The position numbers and the translations under genes are program-made. DNA of 64,000 nucleotides from Methylobacterium sp. J-088 (GTDB lineage Bacteria; Pseudomonadota; Alphaproteobacteria; Rhizobiales; Beijerinckiaceae): contig NZ_JAKSYH010000057.1 of the NCBI RefSeq assembly GCF_022829295.1, positions 1-64,000 on the forward strand, in the 5' to 3' direction. The notes below the pieces were generated by a model. It saw nothing but the letters and a program-made list of their open reading frames with translations. It was not told the origin of the DNA and ran no database searches. This document shows positions 1 to 9,433 of this stretch, piece by piece; the stretch's first letter is position 1; the number at the start of each line of letters is the position of its first letter.

Positions 1-819
1 ATTAGCCGCCACCTGTCCACGGCGCTTCCGGGGTGACCCAGCGGCGTCCTTTACGGGGCCCGCCCGGTGGCTGACCGGGCGGGTCCGTGGACGGGGCGGC
101 GCCCGCGTCGGTGGCTCTCAGCCGCCATCGCCCCGGGCGACGGACCGGTGCGGGGCGTGCCTCGGCTGCGGGCGTGAGACCGGGCGGCAGGTTGCCCGGC
201 GGGGGGAGGATAGGACCCCCGCGCCGACCCGATGTTTGTCCGACCCTGAGCGACCTGCGGACCCGCCGACAACGAGGGAGGGGACGGCTGGAAGGCCCCG
301 GCGCCGATGCGGGTTCCGGGGGTGCGTGCACCCTGCCCGGGACCGCTAACGGGGAGTCGCAGGACCGGGACGTCGACAAGACGCCGCGACGAGAAAGACG
401 GCACCGGCCGGGGACCACGCCCGATCGATGCCGCGGGCGCCGCGGGGACCGGATCCCGCGCGTACTTGGCCGACACCTGGGTTCCCGCGGCGTCCCGCGT
501 CCCGCGTGTTGTCTTTCTTGGGCCATGCCCCCGGCGCGACGAGCGCGCGGGGACGATGACGCGCGACCTGCCGGACTCACGTATGCCGCGTTCGGAGACA
601 GTCGTCATGGCCAGACGCGACACCCCCTTCGAGCGGAGGCTGCGCGTATTTCCGCCGCGCCTCTCAGTCCGAGGCGCGCGAAGCGGACCTCGCCGGAGAG
701 CACCGGAACGCGCCGCGCTGTCCGAGGATCGCCGCCGTTCAACGACACTGCCGCCTGAGGGGCCGGCTGAGGGGCTGGTTGGAGAACGGAGCGGACGGCA
801 ACGCCGGCGACGACAAACG
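1..819. other. Gene-free GC-rich stretch downstream of fae
   Basis: No recognisable gene is seen here on either strand. The open frames are long only because the DNA is very GC-rich, and their translations are Arg/Pro/Gly-rich with no family resemblance. A strong 13-bp hairpin lies at 56-86. In the M. extorquens AM1 locus, as I recall it, a gene called orf17 follows fae; nothing like an ordinary coding frame is visible at that place here. The region could hold an unrecognised RNA or regulatory DNA. Confidence 0.5.
56..86. other. Strong GC-rich inverted repeat
   Basis: A 13-bp stem (GGGCCCGCCCGGT pairing with ACCGGGCGGGTCC, one G-T pair) closes a 5-base loop. No T-run follows on either strand, so it is not a canonical intrinsic terminator. 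It could end a transcript entering from outside the window. Confidence 0.45.
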
Positions 820-846
820 AAAAACGGGACGGCTCTCGCCGTCCCG
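820..846 (-). terminator. Intrinsic terminator of fae
   Basis: Read on the minus strand this is a 9-bp stem, GACGGGACGGC...GCCGTCCCG, with a 4-base loop, followed directly by five T residues. It lies about 100 bases after the fae stop codon. It fits a Rho-independent terminator that closes the H4MPT gene block. Confidence 0.85.
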
Positions 847-945
847 TCAGGGGCCTACTTATCGGCCGAGGAAGATCGAAGCCAGTCGCTGGAGCAGGCC
901 CCGCGGTGCGGGCGGAGGCTCACTCTGCCCAGGACCGTCTCCGAT

Positions 946-1458
946 CTAAGCGTTGGCGGCGAAGGGGTGCTGCGCGGAGTTGCGCTGCTCGGTGACCGTC
1001 GAAGCCTTCGGCTCGCCGTTGACGGCGCGCTGGATCGACAGCTTGGTCGCCTCGTAATTGTACTTCTGGATCTTGGCGTCGTCGGCCGCCTCCCAGTGGA
1101 TGAACACGCCGACCAGGATGAACAGGTCGTCGGCCTCGTCCGCCGGGATGATGCCCTCGGCCACCGCGTCCTGCACGGCCTTGGCAACGCCGTGCTGGGC
1201 CGGGCCGAACATCTGGACGGCCTGACGGGCGTCGTTGATGGTGACCTTGTTGAACATCAGGGTGTTCGGCTTGCAGGGCAGGTTCGGCGCGATGACCGCG
1301 AGCAGGCTGGTGAAGCCGTGCTTGTTGTTCACGAGGCCGTTGCAGAAAGCCGTCTCGGCCGGCGAACCGCGCGGTCCGATGATGAGATCGATGTGGGCGA
1401 CCTCGTTGCCGTCGCCGACGAGCGCTTCGCCGACCTGAACCTTGGTGATCTTCGCCAT
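946..1458 (-). CDS. fae: Formaldehyde-activating enzyme Fae
   Basis: Fae condenses formaldehyde with tetrahydromethanopterin to give methylene-H4MPT in the cytosol, the entry step of the H4MPT oxidation pathway and the main formaldehyde detoxification in methylotrophs. The 170-residue protein has the usual length and begins [19 protein letters not shown], as I recall for AM1 Fae. His22 in [12 protein letters not shown] is the conserved active-site histidine of the family, and the [20 protein letters not shown] core is intact. It is the last gene of the minus-strand block, with its own 237-base upstream gap from orf7 and a terminator behind it, so it may have its own strong promoter. Confidence 0.97.
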   Translation of the reverse strand: MAKITKVQVGEALVGDGNEVAHIDLIIGPRGSPAETAFCNGLVNNKHGFTSLLAVIAPNLPCKPNTLMFNKVTINDARQAVQMFGPAQHGVAKAVQDAVAEGIIPADEADDLFILVGVFIHWEAADDAKIQKYNYEATKLSIQRAVNGEPKASTVTEQRNSAQHPFAANA

Positions 1459-1695
1459 TCGGTGTCTCTCCCTGGATTCCGAAATAGAGCCGCGCGCCGG
1501 GGGCGGTGCCGCGGCCGGGAAGCCATCCTTGTTATCGGCGCCCGACCACCGGCCGAGCCGGAAGGGTCGAGCCGGTTGGGCCGGACAGCGCGGCGGACCC
1601 TACAGCGGGCACCTGCGGCTCACAACCCGCGCAAGGCTCTGCCGCGAAGGAATTTTTTTAGCCTTCGCCCTTGGAAACACGGGAACTTGCACGGT
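1459..1695 (-). promoter_or_regulatory. Probable fae promoter region
   Basis: This 237-base gap separates orf7 from fae. The other genes in the block overlap or nearly touch, so the gap suggests independent transcription of fae, which is very highly expressed in known methylotrophs. An A/T run near 1650-1657 stands out against the GC-rich background. I cannot assign -35/-10 boxes. Confidence 0.4.
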
Positions 1696-2532
1696 TCAGG
1701 CCAGCGTGGCGCCCGCGCTCGCCAGCGCGTCCCAGAACACGGTCGCGACCGTGAAATCCGCGCTCGTGCCCGGGTTGAGGCCGCGTGCCTTCAGCGACGC
1801 GTCGAGGGCCAGCAGCGGCTCGACCGGCTGCGCGGCGAGGTCAAGGCCGACCACGATTTTCTCGACCTCCCGGCGAAGGTCCTCGGCGGCGGCGCGGCCG
1901 CGCTTTCGGGCGATGTGGCTATCCGGGACCGACCGGAGATAGGCGAGATGCACGGCGGTGGTGCACCAGGACGGATCGAGCCCCCGCGTCCTTGCCTCCA
2001 TGAGGGCCGGGAGGCCGATCGCCGTCACGTCGGCGAACCCGGTCCCGTAGGCACGGGCGATGCGGTCCCGGTCGGCGGCCTCCGCCATCGCGTCGTGGAG
2101 GGAGGCGGGCGCGTCCGCGGCGACATCGTGCCGTTCCGCCCGGCCGAGGCCGCCGGGATTGGCGAGGCGGATCGCCGCGAAGACCGCCTCCGCGTCCGAA
2201 CGGTCGAGGGTGTCGAGCAGGGCCGCGATGCCCGTCCCGCGCTCGGCTGCGGCAGCGAGCGGCGCGCAGAGGAGCAGGATACCGAGATTGGTGTTCTGAC
2301 CCACCGCCGCCATCGTGGCGGCGACCCCGCCGTGGACCCGTTCGCCGATCCCGGCGCCTTGCCGCGCCAGGGGCGGCGCCGAAACCTCGGCGCTGGTGAC
2401 GAAATCGGCCACCACCATGCGATGACCGGCGGCGAAGGCATGGACGTTGCCGGGCTTGAGGGCATCGAGCTCCGCGAGGCAGGCCGCCTTGTACAGCGTG
2501 CCGATCAGCGCCGGGTCGAGCATGCCGCTCAT
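1696..2532 (-). CDS. Orf7, CitG-like H4MPT biosynthesis protein
   Basis: This 278-residue protein resembles the triphosphoribosyl-dephospho-CoA synthase (CitG) family: KPGNVHAFAAGHRM near the N-terminus, then a glycine-rich NTNLGILLLCAPL segment in the middle. In methylotrophs the member beside fae is called orf7 and is needed for making H4MPT or a related cofactor; the exact reaction is not something I can state. ATG 2532 overlaps the stop of orf5 in an ATGA junction, so translation is likely coupled. This start adds three residues (MSG) before an alternative ATG at 2523. Confidence 0.8.
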   Translation of the reverse strand: MSGMLDPALIGTLYKAACLAELDALKPGNVHAFAAGHRMVVADFVTSAEVSAPPLARQGAGIGERVHGGVAATMAAVGQNTNLGILLLCAPLAAAAERGTGIAALLDTLDRSDAEAVFAAIRLANPGGLGRAERHDVAADAPASLHDAMAEAADRDRIARAYGTGFADVTAIGLPALMEARTRGLDPSWCTTAVHLAYLRSVPDSHIARKRGRAAAEDLRREVEKIVVGLDLAAQPVEPLLALDASLKARGLNPGTSADFTVATVFWDALASAGATLA

Positions 2533-3437
2533 GCCACCACGAGCCGCGGCCGGCTCGCGCCGCGGACGGCGGCGAGGAAGCCGCGGACAACCGCCCCGGC
2601 GATATCGGTCTCGCACACCGTCTGGAGGCCCGACCAGGCCGGCATCGAATTGACCTCCAGGATGGAGAAGCCGCCCTCCCCGTCCTCGACCAGATCGACG
2701 CCGGAATAGTCGACGCCGACCGCGGCGGCGGCGGCCTCGGCGAGGTCCGCGGCGGCGCGCGGCATGGCCCAAGGCAGCGGACGGCCGCCCCTGTGGACGT
2801 TGGTGATCCAGCCGTCGCCCTCGCGGATCATGCCGGCGATCGCCCGCCCGTCGCAGACGAACACCCGATAGTCGCGCCAGAGCCCATCGCGCCGCGGGAC
2901 GTAGCGCTGCAGGTAGTAGACCCGGGCCACGGCCTCCTCGTCGGGCAGGTCCTCCGGCCGCTCGATCAGGACGAGCCCCTCCCCCTGGGAGCCGAACAGC
3001 GGCTTGAGCACCAGCGGTGCCCCGGGCCGGGCCTCGACCGCCACGAGGGCGGCGGCGGCCTCGCGCTTGGAGAAAACCCAGGTTGCCGGCGTCGGCAGGC
3101 CGGCCCGGGCGATGAGCAGCGAGGTGGCGGCCTTGTCGACCGACCGTTCGGTGGCGGTCGGGCTGTTCCACACGGTGACGCCCGCCGCCACCAGGGCGTG
3201 CAACACCCCGAGGCGCATCGTGGTGGCCTCGAACGTGCCGCCCGCGATGGTGCGCATCAGGACCCCATCCGGCAGGGTGTCCGGGAAGCCCGGGACACGC
3301 AGGGGCTCGCCGCCGCCGGTGACCACGGCCACGTCGGCCAGGGAGAACAGCACCGGCTCGACGCCCTGCGCCCGGAGGGCTGTCAGCAGGCGGTTCCTGT
3401 GCCAATTGCCGTTATCGGCGGCGAGCCCGATATGCAT
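2529..3437 (-). CDS. Orf5, RimK-like ATP-grasp ligase
   Basis: This 302-residue ATP-grasp protein of the RimK/glutathione synthetase type is known as orf5 in methylotroph H4MPT clusters. Visible signs are the glycine-rich loop LKPLFGSQGEGLVLIE in the middle and ILEVNSMPAWSGL near the C-terminus, the usual Mg-ATP binding Asn-Glu region. ATP-grasp ligases join amino acids or acids by amide bonds, so a role in adding side-chain residues to H4MPT or methanofuran is a reasonable inference. It is coupled to orf7 by ATGA overlap and separated from mch by a repeat-containing gap. Confidence 0.82.
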   Translation of the reverse strand: MHIGLAADNGNWHRNRLLTALRAQGVEPVLFSLADVAVVTGGGEPLRVPGFPDTLPDGVLMRTIAGGTFEATTMRLGVLHALVAAGVTVWNSPTATERSVDKAATSLLIARAGLPTPATWVFSKREAAAALVAVEARPGAPLVLKPLFGSQGEGLVLIERPEDLPDEEAVARVYYLQRYVPRRDGLWRDYRVFVCDGRAIAGMIREGDGWITNVHRGGRPLPWAMPRAAADLAEAAAAAVGVDYSGVDLVEDGEGGFSILEVNSMPAWSGLQTVCETDIAGAVVRGFLAAVRGASRPRLVVA

Positions 3438-3539
3438 GGAAGTCCTGTTTCGTCACGGTCAAGAGCTGATCCGCGGGTTTCGCCTTGGGGTGACGGTGCT
3501 GGCCCTTTCACCATCGGAACGCAACGCTTGGGACGGAAC

Positions 3540-3695
3540 GCGACCGGCTCCCTCTCCCGAGCGGGAGAGGGCTGGGGTGAGGGAGGAGAAGCTTCAGGAT
3601 CGAGCACGCCATCCCCGCGCAGTCCGGTCGCGGCTCGTCCGGACAGGTCTCGCCCTGTCCCTCTCCCGCTCGGGAGAGGGGACCCGCGCACGATC
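3540..3695. repeat. Dispersed intergenic repeat, family 1, copy A
   Basis: About 150 bases flanked by palindromes that are reverse complements of each other: CCCTCTCCCGAGCGGGAGAGGG at its left end (from about 3550) and its inverse at 3659-3680. The left palindrome is followed by CTGGGGTGAGGG and the right one by GACCCGCGC. A second copy lies at 53530-53682. It fills most of the 318-base gap between mch and orf5 and could act as a terminator, an mRNA-stabilising fold or a mobile REP-like element. Nothing else is seen in the gap. Confidence 0.75.
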
Positions 3696-3755
3696 CTGCA
3701 CCGGTATCATCGGGCCGGATCCCGCAAAGATCAGAGGGCGAGCGCGTTGGTGGCC

Positions 3756-4730
3756 TCAGGCGAAGGACGCCTCCACCAGCGTCGGCTCCAGGCGGCCGCC
3801 GCGGTAGGTGGCGCCCGAACGCACCGACGTGACGATCGCCTCCGCCGGGGAGAACAGCGCCCCGTCGATCTTGTAGAAGTCGCCGTTCACCCGGGAAAAA
3901 ATCTCGGCGAAGGGCGCGCCGTGATCGCTCGAGGTGGTGGAGGGCAGCTGCTCGGCGAGGCTCTTGGCGTCCGCATCGTCGGCGTCCACGAAGAGCTGGA
4001 CCCGGCCACCATAGATGATCGCGTCGTTGGTCCGGCCCATCGCCTTGATGAAGTCGGGATGGGGCGGCGAGAGCGGGGCCGAGCCGATCCCGTCCACGAT
4101 GGCGTGCAGGTCGAAACCCACCGTGTGGGCCTTGTGAAGGGCGACCTCCAGCACGCGGGCCACCACCTGGGTCGAGCCGGCGAGGCTCTGGGTCGGCGCG
4201 AAGATGAAGGTCAGATCTTCCGGCCGCAGACCGGTGGCCTCGGCCACCTTGGCCACGACGCTGTCGGGCGGTCCGCCGGCGGCTTCGAGCACCAGGGCGG
4301 TGCTGGTCGCCGAGTCGCGGTAGCCCAGTTCCTGGTACAGATCTTCGACGACCGCGACAGCGCGGCCCGGACCCGAACCGAGGGCGAAGAAGCCGGAATC
4401 ACCGGTCTCATCCGCGAGGCTCCAGCCCGCATACTGGCTGCCCAGGCAGGCGAGCACCGGATCGGCGGCGTGAACCGTCACCGAGTAGGGCCAGGATGCG
4501 ATCGGACCGCTCGGCGCGATGGAGACGGTGCCGAGGCCGCCCAGGCAGATCTCCGCGATGCGCCGCCCGGCCTCGATCGAGCCCCGCGCCTGCGCCCCGG
4601 CATCGATCATCCGGGCGCCGCCCGCCGCCTGCGACACGGAGAGCCGCAGGGTCGCGGCCTCGGCCACGAGCCGCTCGACCAGCGGGCCTGAGAGCGCGTT
4701 GACGCTGGGATAGGATGGGCTGGCACTCAT
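3756..4730 (-). CDS. mch: Methenyl-H4MPT cyclohydrolase
   Basis: Mch hydrolyses methenyl-H4MPT to formyl-H4MPT in the cytosol, between MtdB and the Fhc complex. The 324-residue protein has family length and runs from [13 protein letters not shown] through ILVFA-type core segments to [19 protein letters not shown] at its C-terminus. ATG 4730 is preferred to an in-frame GTG three bases upstream. The gene follows orfY by only 18 bases, so the two are probably on one transcript. Confidence 0.95.
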   Translation of the reverse strand: MSASPSYPSVNALSGPLVERLVAEAATLRLSVSQAAGGARMIDAGAQARGSIEAGRRIAEICLGGLGTVSIAPSGPIASWPYSVTVHAADPVLACLGSQYAGWSLADETGDSGFFALGSGPGRAVAVVEDLYQELGYRDSATSTALVLEAAGGPPDSVVAKVAEATGLRPEDLTFIFAPTQSLAGSTQVVARVLEVALHKAHTVGFDLHAIVDGIGSAPLSPPHPDFIKAMGRTNDAIIYGGRVQLFVDADDADAKSLAEQLPSTTSSDHGAPFAEIFSRVNGDFYKIDGALFSPAEAIVTSVRSGATYRGGRLEPTLVEASFA

Positions 4731-4748
4731 CACGGGGCTTCCTCGAAC

Positions 4749-5879
4749 TTATGTTTTCTGCGCTGCGAGGGCCGCCCGCAGGCGGGCCGTTCGCGATTCC
4801 AACAGGTCGAGCGCCTCTGCCCGGTCCGCGCCTTCGGCCAGCACCGTGCAGAGCGGCGCGTCGCGGCGGACCACCGAGCCGGGGCGCGGGCGGTCACGCA
4901 CGCAGTCCGGCCAATCATGGTCCGGCACAGGCGCAAGCTCCCGGTCGGCGTAACAGATCTGCGCGGCCGCCGCACCCACCGGAGGCGCACCGAGTTCCGG
5001 CATCGCGCCCAGGCAGGCGGCGATGTGGGCTTCGAGCAGCGGTACCGCGCGCCGGTCGAGGATATCCAGCGTCGCGCCGGGGCGCGGATTGATCTCCATC
5101 ATCCACCAGTCGGACCCGTCGACCAGGATGTCGGCGCTGGCGAGGCCCCGCAGCCCGGTCGCGGCAACGATCCGTGCGGTGGCGTCCGCGATCGCGACGA
5201 CGAGTGCCCCGCACAGAGCCGGCGGCTCGGCGCCGCCGCGGACCAGCGCTCCGGCATAGCGATAGGGCCATATCGGAGTCGGAGCGCACCATTGCTCGGT
5301 CACCGCCAGGATCCGGATCGTGCGGCCATCGGCCAGGACGTTGAGGGCGTGCGCCTGCCCGGGGACGTGCGCCTGGAGATAATGGCCCGGCGGCGGCGTC
5401 GACTGAGTCGCCGCGCGGATATGGGAGCCGCCGCTGCCGCCAACCCGCTTGAGCAGCCACCGGGACGGATCGTCCGGCGCACGCATCGAGACCGCAGGGT
5501 GCGGCACGTCGAGGCTCGCACACAGGGCGGCGAAGGCGGCCGGATCCTTGAGGCGCGCGATGGTTTCGGCGGAGGCGCCGAGCAGCCGGTGCCGGCGCGC
5601 GAATTCGGCCACCAGACCGGGGGCGTCCTCGAAGCCGCTGCCGAGGATCAGACCCATCGAGCCTCCGGCCGCCGCCGCAAGGTCGTCGAGTGCCACCAAC
5701 GTCTCGGCCGCAGAGGGCGCCATGCCGAAGCGGCCCGGCAGCGGGCGGTAGGCCTCGGCGGCGGCCAGGGTATCGGAATCGCCGAACAGGTCGGCCACGT
5801 AGGGCCGCAAGCCAGCACGCCGCGCTGCCTCTGCGAGGGCTCGCCCGGCCTGCGCGGCGATCAGGATCGCGCCCGCCAT
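4749..5879 (-). CDS. OrfY, ATP-grasp protein of the H4MPT cluster
   Basis: This 376-residue ATP-grasp protein matches the place and type of orfY of methylotroph H4MPT clusters. Evidence is the nucleotide-binding loop LLKRVGGSGGSHIRA near residue 145 and the metal-binding MMEINPRPGATLDILDRR near residue 260. The N-terminal third looks like a Rossmann-type pre-ATP-grasp domain. ATG 5879, 36 bases after the mtdB stop, is the only sensible start; a longer open frame reaches back over mtdB but is not coding. A cofactor-biosynthesis ligase role is inferred; the substrate is unknown to me. Confidence 0.8.
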   Translation of the reverse strand: MAGAILIAAQAGRALAEAARRAGLRPYVADLFGDSDTLAAAEAYRPLPGRFGMAPSAAETLVALDDLAAAAGGSMGLILGSGFEDAPGLVAEFARRHRLLGASAETIARLKDPAAFAALCASLDVPHPAVSMRAPDDPSRWLLKRVGGSGGSHIRAATQSTPPPGHYLQAHVPGQAHALNVLADGRTIRILAVTEQWCAPTPIWPYRYAGALVRGGAEPPALCGALVVAIADATARIVAATGLRGLASADILVDGSDWWMMEINPRPGATLDILDRRAVPLLEAHIAACLGAMPELGAPPVGAAAAQICYADRELAPVPDHDWPDCVRDRPRPGSVVRRDAPLCTVLAEGADRAEALDLLESRTARLRAALAAQKT

Positions 5880-5914
5880 CCCGATCGGGCTCGTCAGATC
5901 GGGCCCGAATGATT

Positions 5915-6808
5915 TCAGCCGGCGATCTCGACCGCGAGGGTGTAGGCGTCGCGGAAGTCGAGGCAGAGTGGGGTATCGGACGCCAGCATCCGGTCGAACA
6001 GGCGGCGCTGCGTCTGGTACTTCACGTTTCCGACCGCCAGCGCGCCGATGCCGACGCCCTTGCCGGTGGGCAGGGGCACGTCCACGGCATTCACGTCGAT
6101 CCCCGCGATGCCGGCGGGCGGCACGGCGTTGACGTCCGAGGCCACGAGGAGCTTCGGTGCCGATTCGAGATCCTGCGCCGTCAGGATCGGGATGCCGGCG
6201 GGCCCGGCCGACAGGATCACGTCGGCGTCCCGGATGGCGACGCGGCGATCCTCCGGCGTTGTCCCGTCGACGGCGCCAACGTCGATGCCGAAGCGCCATT
6301 TCATGGTGAAGGCGATCTTCGAGACGCGCTCCTCGCCGTCATGGCCGACCAGCACTGTGGTGGCGCCCTGGAGCGCGCCGATCACCGCCGCCACGTAGGC
6401 CACCACGCCGGCACCGCCGAAGATCACGATGCGCTTGCCCTGAAGATCCGTGTTGAACGTCTGCCGGAGCGCCCGGGAGACCTGCGCCACCATCGCGGCC
6501 CCTGTCGTGAACGAGCCCGCCGGATCGGCGAAGACGTGGTTCACGAAGGGCGGCACGAAGGCCTTCTTGGCCCGGTCGACCATGTCGAGGGCGTCCTCGG
6601 CGTTCTTGCCGCCGATGAAGATGCCCGTCCGCGTCCCGTCGGCCGGAGACCGCGAGAAAATCGAATCCTGGGTCAGCGAGACCACGTCGGCGAGGCTGAC
6701 CTCGGTATAGGTCACCACCGTCTCGTAGCCGGCATCCACGGCCATGTTCACGTCGAACGGGCTCATGTGCCGGAGTGGCGTCAGCATATGGAGGATCGAG
6801 CGGGCCAT
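5915..6808 (-). CDS. mtdB: NAD(P)-dependent methylene-H4MPT dehydrogenase
   Basis: MtdB oxidises methylene-H4MPT to methenyl-H4MPT with NAD or NADP. Starting at ATG 6808 it has 297 residues and begins MARSILHMLTPLRHMSPFDV, as I recall for AM1 MtdB; an in-frame ATG at 6847 would add 13 residues and is not needed. The Rossmann loop IVIFGGAGVVAYVAAVIGAL lies near residue 130, and LLVASDVNAVPPAGIAGIDV near residue 220. It lies between the RFAP synthase gene and orfY on the same strand. Confidence 0.96.
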   Translation of the reverse strand: MARSILHMLTPLRHMSPFDVNMAVDAGYETVVTYTEVSLADVVSLTQDSIFSRSPADGTRTGIFIGGKNAEDALDMVDRAKKAFVPPFVNHVFADPAGSFTTGAAMVAQVSRALRQTFNTDLQGKRIVIFGGAGVVAYVAAVIGALQGATTVLVGHDGEERVSKIAFTMKWRFGIDVGAVDGTTPEDRRVAIRDADVILSAGPAGIPILTAQDLESAPKLLVASDVNAVPPAGIAGIDVNAVDVPLPTGKGVGIGALAVGNVKYQTQRRLFDRMLASDTPLCLDFRDAYTLAVEIAG

Positions 6809-6894
6809 GGATTCCCCGTGCGGTGTGCGACCGATGCGTTTTGCCATCGTCCAAACCCGGAGCGGCGTTCCGGGTCAAGCCCGTGAGCGTTCGC

Positions 6895-7872
6895 TCAAGC
6901 CGGACCGGTTACCGAAGCGCCACTGTTTCGGCCGCGGGCGATCACGAACCGGAGGGAGCCTCCGCGGTCGAGATCGGCCACGAGGGCGCGGGCGGCGGCG
7001 TCCGAGGGCATGAGCACGAATCCGGTCGGTCCCCAAGAGGACTGGCCGTAGCCCGGTATGCCCTGCGCGGCGACGTTCGCCAGCACCTGTGCCACCGCTG
7101 CGCTGGCGTATCGGCCACCCTGGTGGGGCGCGAAATGATCGCCGATCAGGTCCTGAATCCGGGTGATCCCGGCGCCGAAGCCCTGCGGCTCGGCAAGGGC
7201 GACGGCGGGCAGAACCTGCATCAGCGTAATTCGGCAGATCTCCGCGGCCTGCGCTTCCGGGAAGCGCGGCAGATCGCGAAACGCTTCGACTTCGCGCACG
7301 CCGTGAACGCCGGCCATCTCGGGATCGATGATCAGCACGATCCGCCAGGCATTGGGATAGGGCAGGCGCGCAATGACCGGCGGCGGTCCCCCGTCCGATC
7401 CGCGTCCGCCATCGACGATCAGGCCGCCCTCCGTGAACGCGCAGAGGCCGACACCGGATCGGTTGCCGCGGTCGAGCGTGGCGGCGAACGAATCTGCGGC
7501 GAAGGGCGCCCCGATCAGGCGCGCCATTGCGGAGGCCACCGCCAAACCGAGCTGCGTGCCGGAACCGAAGCCAGCATGGGCCGGGATCGCGCGTTCCACC
7601 GCGATGGCGACATCCTCGCCGCCACCGAGATGCGCCGCGGCGGCCCGGACGTAGCCGCGCACGCGTTCAGCTTCCGGTCCCGTGATGGAGGGGTGCAGCG
7701 AGCGCCGTGCGGTCAGTGCCAGGGAGGGCTCGTCGATGGCGAGGCCGATGCTTCCGAATCGCCGGCCGAGCCCGCCATGCAGGTCGAGGAAGCCGAAATG
7801 CAGCCGCGCCGGTGCTTCAACCCGCACGGCGCCATCTGCGGTGTCTTCGTTCCGCTCGGGGGCGTCGCCCAC
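6895..7872 (-). CDS. Beta-RFAP synthase, GHMP-kinase superfamily
   Basis: This protein is the probable beta-ribofuranosylaminobenzene 5'-phosphate synthase, the first committed enzyme of H4MPT synthesis, which couples 4-aminobenzoate to PRPP. The AM1 gene at this place is orf4. The 325-residue sequence opens with VEAPARLHFGFLDLHGGLG and carries the GHMP loop IPAHAGFGSGTQLGLAVASA near residue 95, as in the archaeal enzyme. The first start codon is GTG 7872; a GTG about 15 codons later, just before RVEAPARLHF, is also possible. It heads the minus-strand block, 86 bases before mtdB. Confidence 0.87.
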   Translation of the reverse strand: MGDAPERNEDTADGAVRVEAPARLHFGFLDLHGGLGRRFGSIGLAIDEPSLALTARRSLHPSITGPEAERVRGYVRAAAAHLGGGEDVAIAVERAIPAHAGFGSGTQLGLAVASAMARLIGAPFAADSFAATLDRGNRSGVGLCAFTEGGLIVDGGRGSDGGPPPVIARLPYPNAWRIVLIIDPEMAGVHGVREVEAFRDLPRFPEAQAAEICRITLMQVLPAVALAEPQGFGAGITRIQDLIGDHFAPHQGGRYASAAVAQVLANVAAQGIPGYGQSSWGPTGFVLMPSDAAARALVADLDRGGSLRFVIARGRNSGASVTGPA

Positions 7873-8362
7873 TGCCAGTTCCTCGCATGCCGCCGGTGCG
7901 GCGCGCTTTTCACACGCGGCCTGGGGTAGGGCAACGGTGCCGACCGATCAGAGTTCGGATCGTCGCTTACGGTTTGCCGCGAGACCCTGGAAGGCGGCTG
8001 CTGGTGGGGGAGATCCGGGATCAAAGGGCGCAGGATCGGCCGAACGATTCGTTTCGCCGTGCAGGCGCCGTCGCGGAATGCACCTGGAAACCTGTCCCCG
8101 GCCGTGACGCGGAAGGGCGATAACCGACCATTTCAGCCCAGATCGCCGTCCGTATCCCAGCCATACCCCCTTGCCGCGGTGGGCGGATGAATGCAAACCT
8201 AGGCCTCGCGACGGCGTGCCGAGTTTGCCGTCTGCCCGGAACTTGCCGGGCGGGCGCGCCATTCCGACTCTGTGGGCCCCCTGTTTTGGGGTGTGCCCGC
8301 TTCGTCCGGTCTTACGGCCGTCGCCCGCTCCGAAGCCAAGCAAGAACGTTGCGAGAGGGAGC
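7873..8362. promoter_or_regulatory. Divergent promoter region between H4MPT and fhc blocks
   Basis: This 490-base gap separates the RFAP synthase gene (leftward) from fhcB (rightward), so it must hold promoters for both blocks. I see no gene in it. Open frames that cross it are extensions of fhcB or antisense shadows. A good ribosome-binding sequence, GAGAGGGA, lies just before the fhcB ATG. Confidence 0.5.
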
Positions 8363-9433
8363 ATGGCAGCCTGGGTGAAGGGTGGCGCGACGGACGCGGG
8401 CACCGCCATCGAGGCGGCCGCGTCCCTCCTCGCCAAGGCGCGCGCGCCGGTGATCGCCGGCCTCAGCGCCGACGTCGCCGCGATCCGTGCGGCCTATGAT
8501 CTTGCGGGGCGCATCGGTGCCTCTGTCGACACCGCCGGGTCGATCGGGACCTATGCCGAACTCGGCGCGCTGAGCCGGGTCGGGGCCCTGACCTCGACGC
8601 CCGCCGAAGCCGTCGGGCGCGCCGATGTGGTGCTGGTGGTGGGTGCTGCGCCCTGGCAGACCCCGCTGATGAAGCGCCTGATCGATACGAAGCCGACCCG
8701 CGGTCGCGCTGCGGGATCGGATCGCGCGCTCTTGGCCGTGGGAGCGAACGCCACCGCGTCGCTGGCTTGGCCCGCCGCGGGCGGCCTGACCGAGGCCGTC
8801 GGCGTGCTGCGTGCCTTTGCCCGCGGCCACCTCGCCGGCGATGCCCTCCCGGGGCAGATCGCTGCCCGGCTCGCATCCGCTCAGTATGGCGTCCTCCTCT
8901 ACGATCCCGCCGAACTCGGCGAGGCCGGCATCGAGATGCTTCAGGGGCTCGCCATGGAGCTGAGCGAGACGACACGCTGCTTCACCCTCGCCACCGGCGG
9001 CATCGGGCAGGACCGGGCCGTGGTGCCGGTCTCGGCCTGGCTGACCGGACAGGCACCGCGCAGCGGCTTCGGCCGCCACGTGCCCGAGCACGACCCCTGG
9101 CGCTTCGACGCCGCTCGGCAGGTCGCCGCCGGCGAGGCCGACGCGGTGCTCTGGCTCGCCTCCATGCCGGTGGCGTGCCCCGATTGGCTGTCCGCGGTCC
9201 CCTCCGTGGCCGTCGTCGCAGATGGCGCGGCGAAGGCTGCCGAAATCGTCATCGCGGTCGGCCAGCCCGGCCGCGATCATGGCGGCGTCCTCTGGAACGA
9301 GCCGCGCGCCGCGCTGACCTACTGGCCGGCTTCGGCGCCCACGGATCTGCCGTCGGCCGCGTCGATCCTCGGCGCCCTCACGGAGCGCCTGATCACCGGC
9401 CAGCCCGCGTCGAGGAGTGAACCCGCATGCTGA
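8363..9433 (+). CDS. fhcB: Formyltransferase/hydrolase complex subunit B
   Basis: FhcB is the relative of archaeal formylmethanofuran dehydrogenase subunit B. In methylotrophs the Fhc complex transfers the formyl group from H4MPT to methanofuran and hydrolyses it to formate; FhcB lacks the working molybdopterin active site of the archaeal enzyme. The 356-residue protein begins at ATG 8363 behind GAGAGGGA; open frame extending 190 bases further upstream has no such site. RAPVIAGLSADVAAIRAAYDLAG near the N-terminus is typical of the molybdopterin oxidoreductase fold. It overlaps fhcA by 7 bases. Confidence 0.93.
   Translation: MAAWVKGGATDAGTAIEAAASLLAKARAPVIAGLSADVAAIRAAYDLAGRIGASVDTAGSIGTYAELGALSRVGALTSTPAEAVGRADVVLVVGAAPWQTPLMKRLIDTKPTRGRAAGSDRALLAVGANATASLAWPAAGGLTEAVGVLRAFARGHLAGDALPGQIAARLASAQYGVLLYDPAELGEAGIEMLQGLAMELSETTRCFTLATGGIGQDRAVVPVSAWLTGQAPRSGFGRHVPEHDPWRFDAARQVAAGEADAVLWLASMPVACPDWLSAVPSVAVVADGAAKAAEIVIAVGQPGRDHGGVLWNEPRAALTYWPASAPTDLPSAASILGALTERLITGQPASRSEPAC

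Noticed and set aside
307..2709. Open frame of 800 codons on the plus strand
   Set aside because: It lies opposite fae, orf7 and part of orf5 and has shadow-type composition.
3540..3695. CRISPR-like paired repeats
   Set aside because: There are only two inverted palindromes, no regular spacers and no cas genes in the window.
5880..6299. Extension of orfY over mtdB
   Set aside because: It is out of frame within mtdB and has no ATP-grasp sequence; ATG 5879 is sufficient.
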